Below are positions 1 through 6,971 of a DNA stretch of 9,451 nucleotides, piece by piece. Numbering within the stretch: the stretch's first letter is position 1; each line of letters opens with the position of its first letter. Under the pieces are notes generated by a model. It saw only the letters and a program-made list of their open reading frames with translations. It did not search any database and was not told the origin of the DNA. A program made the translations under genes and the position numbers. Origin of the DNA: JAJPXC01 sp964520525 (GTDB lineage Bacteria > Bacteroidota > Bacteroidia > Bacteroidales > Muribaculaceae); the NCBI GenBank assembly GCA_964520525.1, contig CAZFNR010000036.1, positions 1 through 9,451 on the forward strand, written 5' to 3'.

Positions 1-58
1 AAAAACACAAGTCCAGCCCACAATAAAAAGATTTTGAAACACGCATATGTGGTGAGTG
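1..58. other. Left-edge sequence with no gene seen
   Basis: This short stretch lies just beyond the dnaG stop codon. I see no start codon with a continuing coding frame typical of the neighbouring genes. Reading leftward after dnaG there is a weak 5-bp inverted repeat (positions 38-42 with 56-60, 13-nt loop) and a run of five T about eight bases further on. That is too weak to call an intrinsic terminator. Confidence 0.4.
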
Positions 59-2257
59 TTATTTACGTGGAGCGACGATGCGCTCACCGAGGTATTTGGC
101 AAACTGTGAGCGAAGCTGGGTCAACTCGATGTTTCGAGCCATCAGCCTCGACACTTCGGCCGGGTCGGAAGCCGGTGACTGGCACGCACGGCGTATTTCG
201 TCGCGGAGGTCGCGCGTCTGGCACTCGAGTATCGCGTCTTTCAGCTCATAGACAGCGCGTTCGACGAGTATATCAAGGCGGTCGACCTCTGTCTCTATCT
301 TGGTAAATTTGGTGTGGACCTTGCTCAGGTGGTATTTTTCACTGACCAGGTCGGTGGTGAGTCGTCTTAACTCGTCATCAGGTGATGACGCCAAAATTTT
401 TTCTATATAGCAGATGGTGAACTGTTTCAAGTCTTCGTTATAACGCTCGTCACAGTCGGCCCGGAGAGCCTGCTCGCGGGCTGTTATCTCACTAAGGTCG
501 ACAGCTGATGAACGTATTGCCGCCACGCCATCGTCCCATTGCTGCTTACGCCGCTCGTCAAGCCGCTCCACATGACGTCGGAAGTCGTCGTCCCATGACT
601 TCTCACGCAATGTCATAGCTTCAGCGAACGCCTTGGCATAAAGCGGATTTGTAAAAGAGATGTCGTCGCTTTCCATCTCATCGCGGATATAGTCAATGAT
701 TCTGACCGACATCCGATTGCCGTCATCGTCCCAAGCGCCACCGACCTCCATCATGCCGTATTTCAGCGCATAGCGCAGCACCCCTTTCTCATATTTTGAC
801 AGGTAAGCAAGATGGTCGCCGGGTATTGCCGATTCATCAGATGGAGGTTGCTGGGAGTTTTCGGCAACCGTGTTTTTTTCGACTTCAAGGTCTTCAATCG
901 AGCGGCGCGCCTGCTCTTTGGCTTGTTTAAGAGCCTCGCTATCGCGTCGGGCATAGTAGAACTTGTCGACCTGTAAAGTCAAAACCCGCTCTTCTATGCC
1001 CAAAGAGTGGCTGCACTCCTTTATATACACCGAGCGCGTTATAGGGTCGGGAATCACAGATATTGACTGCACGATGTCGGTTATGACCTTTGAGCGGGCG
1101 ATTGGGTCGGATTCGACACCCTGCAACAGAATTTTTGTTTTGAACGAAATGAAATCCTGCTCATTAGCGACAAGATATTCTTCGACCTCGGTGGTTGAAT
1201 GGTTCTGCGCGAATGAATCGGGATCGTCGCCGTCAGGTAGCAACAACACTTTAACGTTCATCCCCTCAGCAAGCAGCATATCGATACCTCTCAACGATGC
1301 TTTTATCCCTGCGGGATCACTGTCGTAGATTACGGTCACATTTTCAGTGAAACGGTGAATCAAGCGTATCTGTCCCTCGGTCAGAGAAGTGCCTGAGGAA
1401 GCGACCACATTCTCGATGCCGCTTTGATGCATGGAGATAACGTCCATGTATCCCTCGACGAGGATACACTTGTCTTTTTTCACTATAGCCTGTTTAGCCT
1501 GGTGAAGGCCATAAAGCTCATAGCTTTTGCGATAAATAGGCGATTCGGGAGAGTTGACATATTTAGCGACATCTTTGTCTTTGCGCAATGTGCGCCCACC
1601 GAATCCGACCACTTTGCCCGAAAGAGTGAAAATCGGGTACATTACCCTTCCGCGGAAACGGTCGCGGAATCCGCCGCGTTCATCTTCAATGCACAGGCCT
1701 GATTGCGCAAGGAACTTATCACCGAATCCTTTGGCTTTAGCGGCGTTGTAAAGCTCGGCTCGTCCCTGGAGGGAATACCCGAGCCTGAAACGCTTTATAG
1801 CCCAGTCGTTGATGCCGCGCTCTCGGAAATAAGTCAAGCCGATTTCACGGCCGTCGGGGGTGTCTGTCAGATTATGTTCGAAATGTTCGATGGCCATCTC
1901 ATTGACGGCAAAAAGGCTTTCGCGCTCGGATGCAATGCGACGTTCCTCGTCGGTCATCTCATGCTCCTTAATCTCGATGTTGTATTTTTTCGCAAGGTAA
2001 CGCAAGGCCTCCTGATAGGAAATCTGTTCCAGTTCCATCAAAAAATTCACGGCACTTCCGCCCTTGCCGCAACTGAAACATTTGCAGATTCCTTTAGATT
2101 TAGACACGGAAAAAGAGGGGGTACGCTCGTTGTGGAACGGGCATAAACCTATGTAGTTAGCGCCTCTGCGTTTAAGGCTCACGAAGTCGCTAACCACATC
2201 GACAATATCTGCCGTGTCGAGGATGCGCTGGGCTGTTTCCCTGTCGATTTTTTTCAT
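59..2257 (-). CDS. dnaG: DNA primase DnaG
   Basis: Synthesises the short RNA primers for lagging-strand replication, working with the replicative helicase DnaB. Domains visible in order: an N-terminal CHC2 zinc-binding domain with C39-P-F-H42 and C60-x-x-C63; the primase core with the basic motif GFRDRFRGRVMYPI at about 196-209 and GFGGR at 218-222; and the TOPRIM catalytic fold with E268 in VEGYMD, D312/D314 in YDSDPAG and the acidic cluster PDGDDPD at 341-347. A charged linker (about 441-480) leads to a helical C-terminal region expected to bind DnaB. At 732 residues it is clearly longer than the 581-residue E. coli enzyme, and the extra length is C-terminal. The ATG at 2257 places the zinc finger at the usual distance from the N terminus. 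It is the last gene of a leftward cluster, 26 nt after the CPBP protease gene, with no promoter seen in that gap. Confidence 0.98.
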   Translation of the reverse strand: MKKIDRETAQRILDTADIVDVVSDFVSLKRRGANYIGLCPFHNERTPSFSVSKSKGICKCFSCGKGGSAVNFLMELEQISYQEALRYLAKKYNIEIKEHEMTDEERRIASERESLFAVNEMAIEHFEHNLTDTPDGREIGLTYFRERGINDWAIKRFRLGYSLQGRAELYNAAKAKGFGDKFLAQSGLCIEDERGGFRDRFRGRVMYPIFTLSGKVVGFGGRTLRKDKDVAKYVNSPESPIYRKSYELYGLHQAKQAIVKKDKCILVEGYMDVISMHQSGIENVVASSGTSLTEGQIRLIHRFTENVTVIYDSDPAGIKASLRGIDMLLAEGMNVKVLLLPDGDDPDSFAQNHSTTEVEEYLVANEQDFISFKTKILLQGVESDPIARSKVITDIVQSISVIPDPITRSVYIKECSHSLGIEERVLTLQVDKFYYARRDSEALKQAKEQARRSIEDLEVEKNTVAENSQQPPSDESAIPGDHLAYLSKYEKGVLRYALKYGMMEVGGAWDDDGNRMSVRIIDYIRDEMESDDISFTNPLYAKAFAEAMTLREKSWDDDFRRHVERLDERRKQQWDDGVAAIRSSAVDLSEITAREQALRADCDERYNEDLKQFTICYIEKILASSPDDELRRLTTDLVSEKYHLSKVHTKFTKIETEVDRLDILVERAVYELKDAILECQTRDLRDEIRRACQSPASDPAEVSRLMARNIELTQLRSQFAKYLGERIVAPRK

Positions 2258-2283
2258 CTCAACGCGAATTTAGCTAACTGTTC

Positions 2284-3171
2284 TCACCTGCGCAAGCATA
2301 ACCTGCGCAAGGCGACAATCATAACCGCAGTGAGCCCGGCACTGACAATCGCCATAATCACCGATTCAACCGATGATGCCGTCCCGATAGCGTCAATATC
2401 GGGGGCTGATTCAAACCACTCCTTGGCCCAACGGTCTGCGACAACCACCATGTTGTTGAAAGCGTGAGCGATGACGGCCAACCACAGTGAGCCGCTCCAC
2501 CACATCAAATAACCAAAAAACGCGCCCAAAAGCACCCTCGGCACAAACCCAAGCACTTGCATATGGAACAAACTGAAAATCACAGCCGCAAGCCATATGG
2601 CCAAATGGGGATTCATGCGGGTGCATAACAATAATTTCTGCACACCGCCGCGGAAAAACAATTCCTCAGCAAACCCCGTGAGACAACCGACAATCAGAAG
2701 TGACACAATCAGGTTGCCGGCAGTTGGCAACCCCATGAGTTTTTCAAGTGTGGCCTGAGCGTTCTCTTCGGCGATCCTCATCCATTCAAGACTTGCCGGG
2801 AGGGTAATCGAGGCATTCCAGGAAATTATGATATTCATGACGGGAACGGCAAGCATCATAGCCAAAACTGCCGCAATAACCACAGTCAATCTCGGTGGTT
2901 TCATGACCTCAAGGAACTCAGCCGGTAACCTCGTCATCATCAGAGCGGTTACCGTTGGAGGCAAAATAAACACCAGCAAGTCTTGAACTATAGTAACTAT
3001 CCTCAAAGCGGCTGTCGAATCGCCCCATTTGCTCATGACAAGTTGCAGCAGCATCGATGCCACAACGAGCATGAACAGAAACAAACAGAAAAAAAGTCCA
3101 AGACCAAGTCCGGGTTTCAAAGCTGTCGCATAACGACGTTGATTCGTATCAAACAAATTGTTATCGGTCAT
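2284..3171 (-). CDS. CPBP-family intramembrane metalloprotease (CAAX-protease-like, Abi family)
   Basis: A multi-pass inner-membrane protein of 295 residues with hydrophobic segments at about 20-46, 58-80, 96-117, 153-168, 188-206, 211-239 and 270-289. It carries all three signature motifs of the CPBP (Rce1/Abi) family: E169-E170-x3-R174, F199-x3-H203 and H236-x3-N240, the glutamates and histidines being the expected metal/catalytic residues. Family members cleave membrane or prenylated substrates in eukaryotes, and in bacteria have roles in bacteriocin immunity or protein maturation, but most bacterial substrates are unknown and none can be inferred here. The gene lies 7 nt after the trmN6-like gene and 26 nt before dnaG on the same strand, so it is probably cotranscribed with both. 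Its ATG follows the A-rich leader TAGATTAAAA with no Shine-Dalgarno sequence. The family assignment is firm; the cellular role is open. Confidence 0.92.
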   Translation of the reverse strand: MTDNNLFDTNQRRYATALKPGLGLGLFFCLFLFMLVVASMLLQLVMSKWGDSTAALRIVTIVQDLLVFILPPTVTALMMTRLPAEFLEVMKPPRLTVVIAAVLAMMLAVPVMNIIISWNASITLPASLEWMRIAEENAQATLEKLMGLPTAGNLIVSLLIVGCLTGFAEELFFRGGVQKLLLCTRMNPHLAIWLAAVIFSLFHMQVLGFVPRVLLGAFFGYLMWWSGSLWLAVIAHAFNNMVVVADRWAKEWFESAPDIDAIGTASSVESVIMAIVSAGLTAVMIVALRRLCLRR

Positions 3172-3178
3172 TTTTAAT

Positions 3179-3904
3179 CTAAATATTTAAATAGAAATCA
3201 GATGTCAGCTCGCGGTATCGCTCGCTGAACTTAGATGTCTCGTCGTAGATATAGAGAGTGTCGATTGCCACCGCCCGATTGTATCGCGACAGTTCCACGA
3301 GCACCCTCTTCGGCGGTTTGCCCATTTTAGAGACCACTCTTGTTATCCGGTTGATGTATAGCCCGGCTCCGGCCGCAAGCAACGCGACATCGCTCTCGCG
3401 TGAAGCGGGAGCTACCAAGGCCAAACGGCCTTGTTCTTTAAGGACTGTAACCGATGCCGACAACAGAGAAGCGATACCAAGAGAGCCTTCATGGCGGGCC
3501 ACAGCACGACGGTCGTCGTCTGAGCGCAAAGTCTCGGTAAAAAACGGCGGGTTACATACTACCAAATCGACCAATGCCGGTGCGGAATCGACCCAATCGA
3601 CAAAGTCGGCGCAGTACAGTCTGACCGCATCGGGCCAAGGAGAGGCGGCGACATTAAGCGAGGCTTCTCCGACGGCCACGGCGTCAATGTCGACAGCGGC
3701 GACCCTCCCGACCCCGCGCTGGGCGAGCATCAGAGCTATCAGCCCCGTGCCGCATCCGGCATCGACGGCTTCGGATACGCCATCAACAGAAACCCACGCT
3801 CCAAGCAACACGCCGTCGGTGCCAACCTTCATGGCACTGTCGCGGTTGACGATGTCAAACCGTTTGAAGTGGAACGTAGATTCACGGAGGGGATTGCGGG
3901 GCAT
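3179..3904 (-). CDS. trmN6: tRNA1(Val) (adenine(37)-N6)-methyltransferase, YfiC/TrmN6 family
   Basis: A predicted cytoplasmic SAM-dependent methyltransferase that places N6-methyladenosine at position 37, next to the anticodon, of tRNA1(Val). The 241-residue protein opens with FHFKRFDIVNRDSAMKVGTD at 11-30, matching the characteristic YfiC/TrmN6 N terminus (xFxFKQF...AMKVGTDGxLLGAW in E. coli). The SAM-binding motif I is D48-AGCGTG at 48-54, with acidic D72/D74 after strand 2, D100 before the next strand, and the catalytic N118-P-P-F121 typical of adenine or glutamine N-methylation. The length is close to the family norm. The ATG at 3904 keeps the motif spacing seen in relatives. It is the first gene of the leftward trmN6-CPBP-dnaG cluster, and a candidate -7 box TAACTTCG lies 20 nt upstream. 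Related HemK/PrmC-type N-methyltransferases are the main alternative, but the N-terminal motif favours TrmN6. Confidence 0.88.
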   Translation of the reverse strand: MPRNPLRESTFHFKRFDIVNRDSAMKVGTDGVLLGAWVSVDGVSEAVDAGCGTGLIALMLAQRGVGRVAAVDIDAVAVGEASLNVAASPWPDAVRLYCADFVDWVDSAPALVDLVVCNPPFFTETLRSDDDRRAVARHEGSLGIASLLSASVTVLKEQGRLALVAPASRESDVALLAAGAGLYINRITRVVSKMGKPPKRVLVELSRYNRAVAIDTLYIYDETSKFSERYRELTSDFYLNI

Positions 3905-3923
3905 ATTCGAGATTATTTTCCCG

Positions 3924-3931
3924 CGAAGTTA
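3924..3931 (-). promoter_or_regulatory. Candidate -7 box (TAACTTCG) for the trmN6-CPBP-dnaG cluster
   Basis: On the minus strand this reads TAACTTCG, the TAnnTTCG variant of the Bacteroidetes -7 element. It lies 20 nt before the trmN6 ATG and would give a very short leader of about 12 nt. I found no TTG at the ideal -33 spacing; the nearest (minus strand, 3948-3950) is 16 nt away. The call therefore rests on the -7 box and its position. Confidence 0.4.
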
Positions 3932-3963
3932 CGACATTAGTTGTCAACAATCACGAAAAGCAG

Positions 3964-3994
3964 TTGTTAATTCAATTGTTAAATCTTAAATTTG
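3964..3994 (+). promoter_or_regulatory. Bacteroidetes-type promoter for engB
   Basis: A -33 TTG at 3964-3966 and a perfect -7 TAAATTTG at 3987-3994 are separated by 20 nt, matching the consensus TTTG-N19/21-TAnnTTTG of the primary Bacteroidetes sigma factor. Transcription should start near 4000, leaving a leader of about 80 nt before the engB ATG. TTGTTAA occurs twice with a 12-bp period (3964-3970 and 3976-3982), the first copy covering the -33 element. Confidence 0.75.
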
Positions 3995-4078
3995 CACAGT
4001 TAATCAAGTTTGCCCGAGCAATCCGCGAAAATAATTAAGGACTAAACCGCATTAAACCGGTTTTATAACGATAAACAT

Positions 4079-4681
4079 ATGATTATCAATTCCGCCAAAT
4101 TTGTCATGAGCAATACCGATGTCAACAAGTGTCCAAATGAACAACGCCATGAGTATGCGTTCATAGGCCGCTCCAACGTCGGGAAATCGTCGCTCATCAA
4201 TATGCTGACCAATAACAAAAATCTTGCCATGACATCGCAAACGCCCGGCAAGACTTTGCTGATAAACCATTTTCTTGTCAATGACAGTTGGTATATAGTC
4301 GATTTACCGGGATATGGCTATGCGCAACGCGGCAAAGACACGCGCGCCGCGCTCCAGAAAATCATCAAGGGGTATATCCTCGGCCGCCGTCAGATGACAA
4401 ACCTGTTCTTGCTCATCGATTCCCGCCACAAGCCTCAAAAAATAGATCTGGAGTTCATGGAATGGCTCGGAGAAAACCAAGTGCCGTTCAGCATAGTGTT
4501 CACCAAACTCGACAAGATGTCGGCCTCAGAGGGGATGAAGAATATAGAAGACTATTGCGCCGAGCTGCTGAACACATGGGAGGAACTGCCACCGGTATTC
4601 GCGACATCGAGCGTCGACCGCAGAGGGCGCGAGGCACTCCTCGACTACATCGAGCAACTCAACAAACTTCCGCTGGATTAA
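4079..4681 (+). CDS. engB: Ribosome biogenesis GTP-binding protein EngB/YihA (YsxC)
   Basis: A small TRAFAC-class GTPase needed for assembly of the large ribosomal subunit. All G motifs are visible in 200 residues: G1 GRSNVGKSS at 30-38 (P-loop), the switch I segment TPGKT at 55-59 (G2), G3 DLPGYG at 75-80, G4 TKLDK at 142-146 and G5 around SS at 177-178. GRSNVGKSS together with DLPGYGYA is diagnostic of the EngB/YihA subfamily. Length is normal and there are no extra domains. It follows a strong promoter (3964-3994) with a leader of about 80 nt. That leader contains the 10-bp palindrome AAACCGGTTT at 4054-4063 but no Shine-Dalgarno sequence. The RelA/SpoT gene follows in the same direction after 85 nt, so the two may be cotranscribed, linking ribosome assembly and stringent signalling. 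Confidence 0.97.
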   Translation: MIINSAKFVMSNTDVNKCPNEQRHEYAFIGRSNVGKSSLINMLTNNKNLAMTSQTPGKTLLINHFLVNDSWYIVDLPGYGYAQRGKDTRAALQKIIKGYILGRRQMTNLFLLIDSRHKPQKIDLEFMEWLGENQVPFSIVFTKLDKMSASEGMKNIEDYCAELLNTWEELPPVFATSSVDRRGREALLDYIEQLNKLPLD

Positions 4682-4766
4682 CCTGCGATTTTTAATTTAT
4701 ATACCATTGCGTTAACTCTGAGTAAACGTCATCACGATAACGAGCTTACAGCACCAAAACGCAGTT
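4682..4766 (+). promoter_or_regulatory. engB-relA intergenic gap with an imperfect dyad
   Basis: This 85-bp gap holds a near-consensus -7 box TACCATTG (4702-4709, one mismatch to TAnnTTTG, no TTG at the right distance upstream). Directly after it is an imperfect inverted repeat: CGTTAACTC at 4710-4718 and GAGTAAACG at 4720-4728 around one central base, with 8 of 9 positions pairing. Its one-base centre suits a protein-binding DNA site better than an RNA hairpin. No T-run follows, so I see no terminator, and readthrough from engB into the next gene is plausible. Confidence 0.3.
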
Positions 4767-6971
4767 ATGACCGAAAGATATTTTACCGACAAAGAGAAAG
4801 CGAGACTGCCACGGATGTGCCTGAATTTATGGCACTCGGTAAAGGATTTGGCCAACGGCGGGGAAGCCGCCAAAATCAGGCGCGTTATAGCGCAATGCGC
4901 CACTGAAGGCAACTATCGTCGCGACCATTACGGAATCAACCCGGTCATACGCCATATTGAAACAGCGACAGCGTTGTGCCAAAGCGTGAGCCCCGACCGG
5001 AACATGGTCATCGCCATACTTCTCTATGGGCTATGCCAAACAGAGTTTCTCAGCATAGAACAGATAGCCGAGGAATGGGATGAGGATATAGCCAAACTCG
5101 TCAGAGGCCTGCTTAAAGTCTCGGCACTCTATAAGAGACGCCCGGCGGTCGAAAGCGACAATTTCAGGAATCTGTTGCTGACTTTCGCAGAAGATATAAG
5201 GGTTATCATAATTATGATTGTCGACAGGCTCGCCTTGATGCGCGCCATTAATCACAATCCCAACGAGAAATTCGTGAGAGATGTCGCCTATGAATCGAGC
5301 TATCTATACGCTCCCTTAGCCCACCGGCTCGGATTATATGCCATCAAGTCGGAGCTTGAGGATATGTCGCTCAAATACACGATGCGCGACACATACACCT
5401 CGATTGCCCACAAGCTCAACGAGACCAAGACACATCGCAACACCTATATCGCTGACTTCATAAAGCCCATAAAGGAGAAGCTACAGTCGCTCGGGCTGAA
5501 ATTTGACATCAAGGGGCGCACCAAATCCATCTATTCCATTTGGAACAAGATGAAAAAGCAGCACAATGACATCGACCAAATATATGATTTATTCGCTATC
5601 CGTGTCATACTTGACTCACCTCTCGAGCGTGAGAAAAGCGATTGTTGGCTTGTCTATTCGGTGATTACTGATATGTACCAACCCAATCCGTCGCGAATGA
5701 AGGATTGGCTCAGCATTCCCAAGAGCAATGGTTATGAGTCGCTTCACATCACGGTCAACGGTCCGGAATCGAAGTGGGTGGAAGTGCAGATACGCACCCG
5801 ACGCATGGACGAGATAGCCGAGAAGGGGCTTGCAGCCCATTGGAAATACAAGGGGATAAAAAGCGAGAACGACCTTGACGCATGGATGAATAATGTGCGC
5901 GATATCCTGGAAGCCGCCGAGTCGGGCCCGATGGAGTTGATGAAGAACTTCAGAATGGATGTCTATGACAAGGAGGTATTCGTGTTCACCCCCAAGGGCG
6001 ACCTATACAAACTGCCGCTGGGCGCGAGCGTGCTTGATTTCGCTTTCAACATCCACTCCCGCATAGGCAGCCAATGCACCGGGGCAAGAGTCAACGGCAA
6101 GAACCAAAAAATAAACTATAAGCTGCATAGCGGTGACACGGTAGAGATAATAACCAACTCATCGCAGACTCCCAAACAAGACTGGCTCAACTTTGTAGTC
6201 ACCTCAAAAGCCCGCAACAAAATCAAGCAGACCATCAAGGAGCAGGGAAACAAGTTGGCCGAACTTGGGAAGGAGCTGTTGACCCGACGGTTTAAAAACC
6301 GTAAAATTGACATCGAAGAGGCGAAACTGATGAAACTCATCAAAAAAATGGGTTTCAAGACCGTCACAGATTTTTTCAGCCAAATCGCCTCAGAACAGCT
6401 CGACATAAACGACATAATAGACAGCTATGTCGCATTAGACCAAAAGGCCGCTGAAAGCCAAACCGAACAACGGTCGGCAGAAGAATTTGTCGCACAACCT
6501 CAAGAGGATTCGCATCCACAGACCGATATTCTCGTCATAGGCGACAACGTCAAGGGGCTGAACTACCGCATGGCGCGTTGTTGCAACCCCATCTATGGAG
6601 ACCCGGTGTTTGGGTTCGTGTCGGCTGAAGGTGTCATCAAGATACACCGCACTGACTGCCCCAACGCCTCAAACATCCGCGACAAATACCCCTACCGCAT
6701 AATCACGACCAAATGGTCAGGGCGTATCGGGGAACAATTCGGAACGACGCTACGGGTTGTGGGGCATGACGACATAGGCATAGTCACCAATATCACCTCA
6801 ATTATCAACAAGGAGAAATCGACCTCTCTACGCAGCATATCAATCGATTCACATGACGGTCTATTTCAAGGATTCCTTGTAGTTGGTGTGGCCGACACCG
6901 TTTCGCTCAACAACCTCATTAAAAAAATTAAAACCGTAAAAGGAGTTAAAGATGTACAGCGCAGCAAGTAG
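4767..6971 (+). CDS. relA: RelA/SpoT-family (p)ppGpp synthetase with degenerate hydrolase domain
   Basis: A long RSH protein (734 residues) with the full family layout: pseudo-HD domain (about 25-200), synthetase (about 230-360), TGS (about 402-464), helical region, zinc-finger/conserved-cysteine region (C605-C606, H627-x3-C631) and C-terminal ACT domain (about 654-732). Synthetase landmarks are present: G250-R251-x-K253, D274 in YDLFAIR, PKSNGYESLH at 318-327 and E339 in EVQIRT. The hydrolase domain keeps H63 and D153 but has Y87-G88 for the catalytic HD, Q91-T92 for ED, and L157 and A160 for the usual N and T of DRLHNMRT. I infer it makes (p)ppGpp from ATP and GTP/GDP but cannot hydrolyse it. 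R310-M-K-D313 is the RxKD motif normally found in bifunctional Rel/SpoT enzymes rather than the ExDD of E. coli RelA. The regulatory C terminus implies ribosome-linked control. The gene lies 85 nt after engB and overlaps the next gene by 20 nt. Confidence 0.95.
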   Translation: MTERYFTDKEKARLPRMCLNLWHSVKDLANGGEAAKIRRVIAQCATEGNYRRDHYGINPVIRHIETATALCQSVSPDRNMVIAILLYGLCQTEFLSIEQIAEEWDEDIAKLVRGLLKVSALYKRRPAVESDNFRNLLLTFAEDIRVIIIMIVDRLALMRAINHNPNEKFVRDVAYESSYLYAPLAHRLGLYAIKSELEDMSLKYTMRDTYTSIAHKLNETKTHRNTYIADFIKPIKEKLQSLGLKFDIKGRTKSIYSIWNKMKKQHNDIDQIYDLFAIRVILDSPLEREKSDCWLVYSVITDMYQPNPSRMKDWLSIPKSNGYESLHITVNGPESKWVEVQIRTRRMDEIAEKGLAAHWKYKGIKSENDLDAWMNNVRDILEAAESGPMELMKNFRMDVYDKEVFVFTPKGDLYKLPLGASVLDFAFNIHSRIGSQCTGARVNGKNQKINYKLHSGDTVEIITNSSQTPKQDWLNFVVTSKARNKIKQTIKEQGNKLAELGKELLTRRFKNRKIDIEEAKLMKLIKKMGFKTVTDFFSQIASEQLDINDIIDSYVALDQKAAESQTEQRSAEEFVAQPQEDSHPQTDILVIGDNVKGLNYRMARCCNPIYGDPVFGFVSAEGVIKIHRTDCPNASNIRDKYPYRIITTKWSGRIGEQFGTTLRVVGHDDIGIVTNITSIINKEKSTSLRSISIDSHDGLFQGFLVVGVADTVSLNNLIKKIKTVKGVKDVQRSK
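6938..6945 (+). promoter_or_regulatory. Shine-Dalgarno sequence inside the end of relA
   Basis: AAAAGGAG ends 6 nt before the ATG at 6952. It is the clearest ribosome binding site in the window, and most other starts here have only A-rich leaders. It supports the 6952 start and re-initiation or coupled translation at the relA 3' end. Confidence 0.65.

Noticed and set aside
38..60. Possible terminator after dnaG
   Set aside because: The stem is only 5 bp with a 13-nt loop, and the T-run begins eight bases after it, which does not fit an intrinsic terminator.
34..306. Rightward open frame over the end of dnaG
   Set aside because: It is antisense to the conserved dnaG C terminus, has a low-complexity arginine-rich translation and no promoter or family motif.
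3258..3989. 243-residue rightward open frame antisense to trmN6
   Set aside because: The translation is rich in Ser, Thr and Ala without domain motifs, while the opposite strand encodes a clear methyltransferase; it is a shadow of GC-skewed codons.
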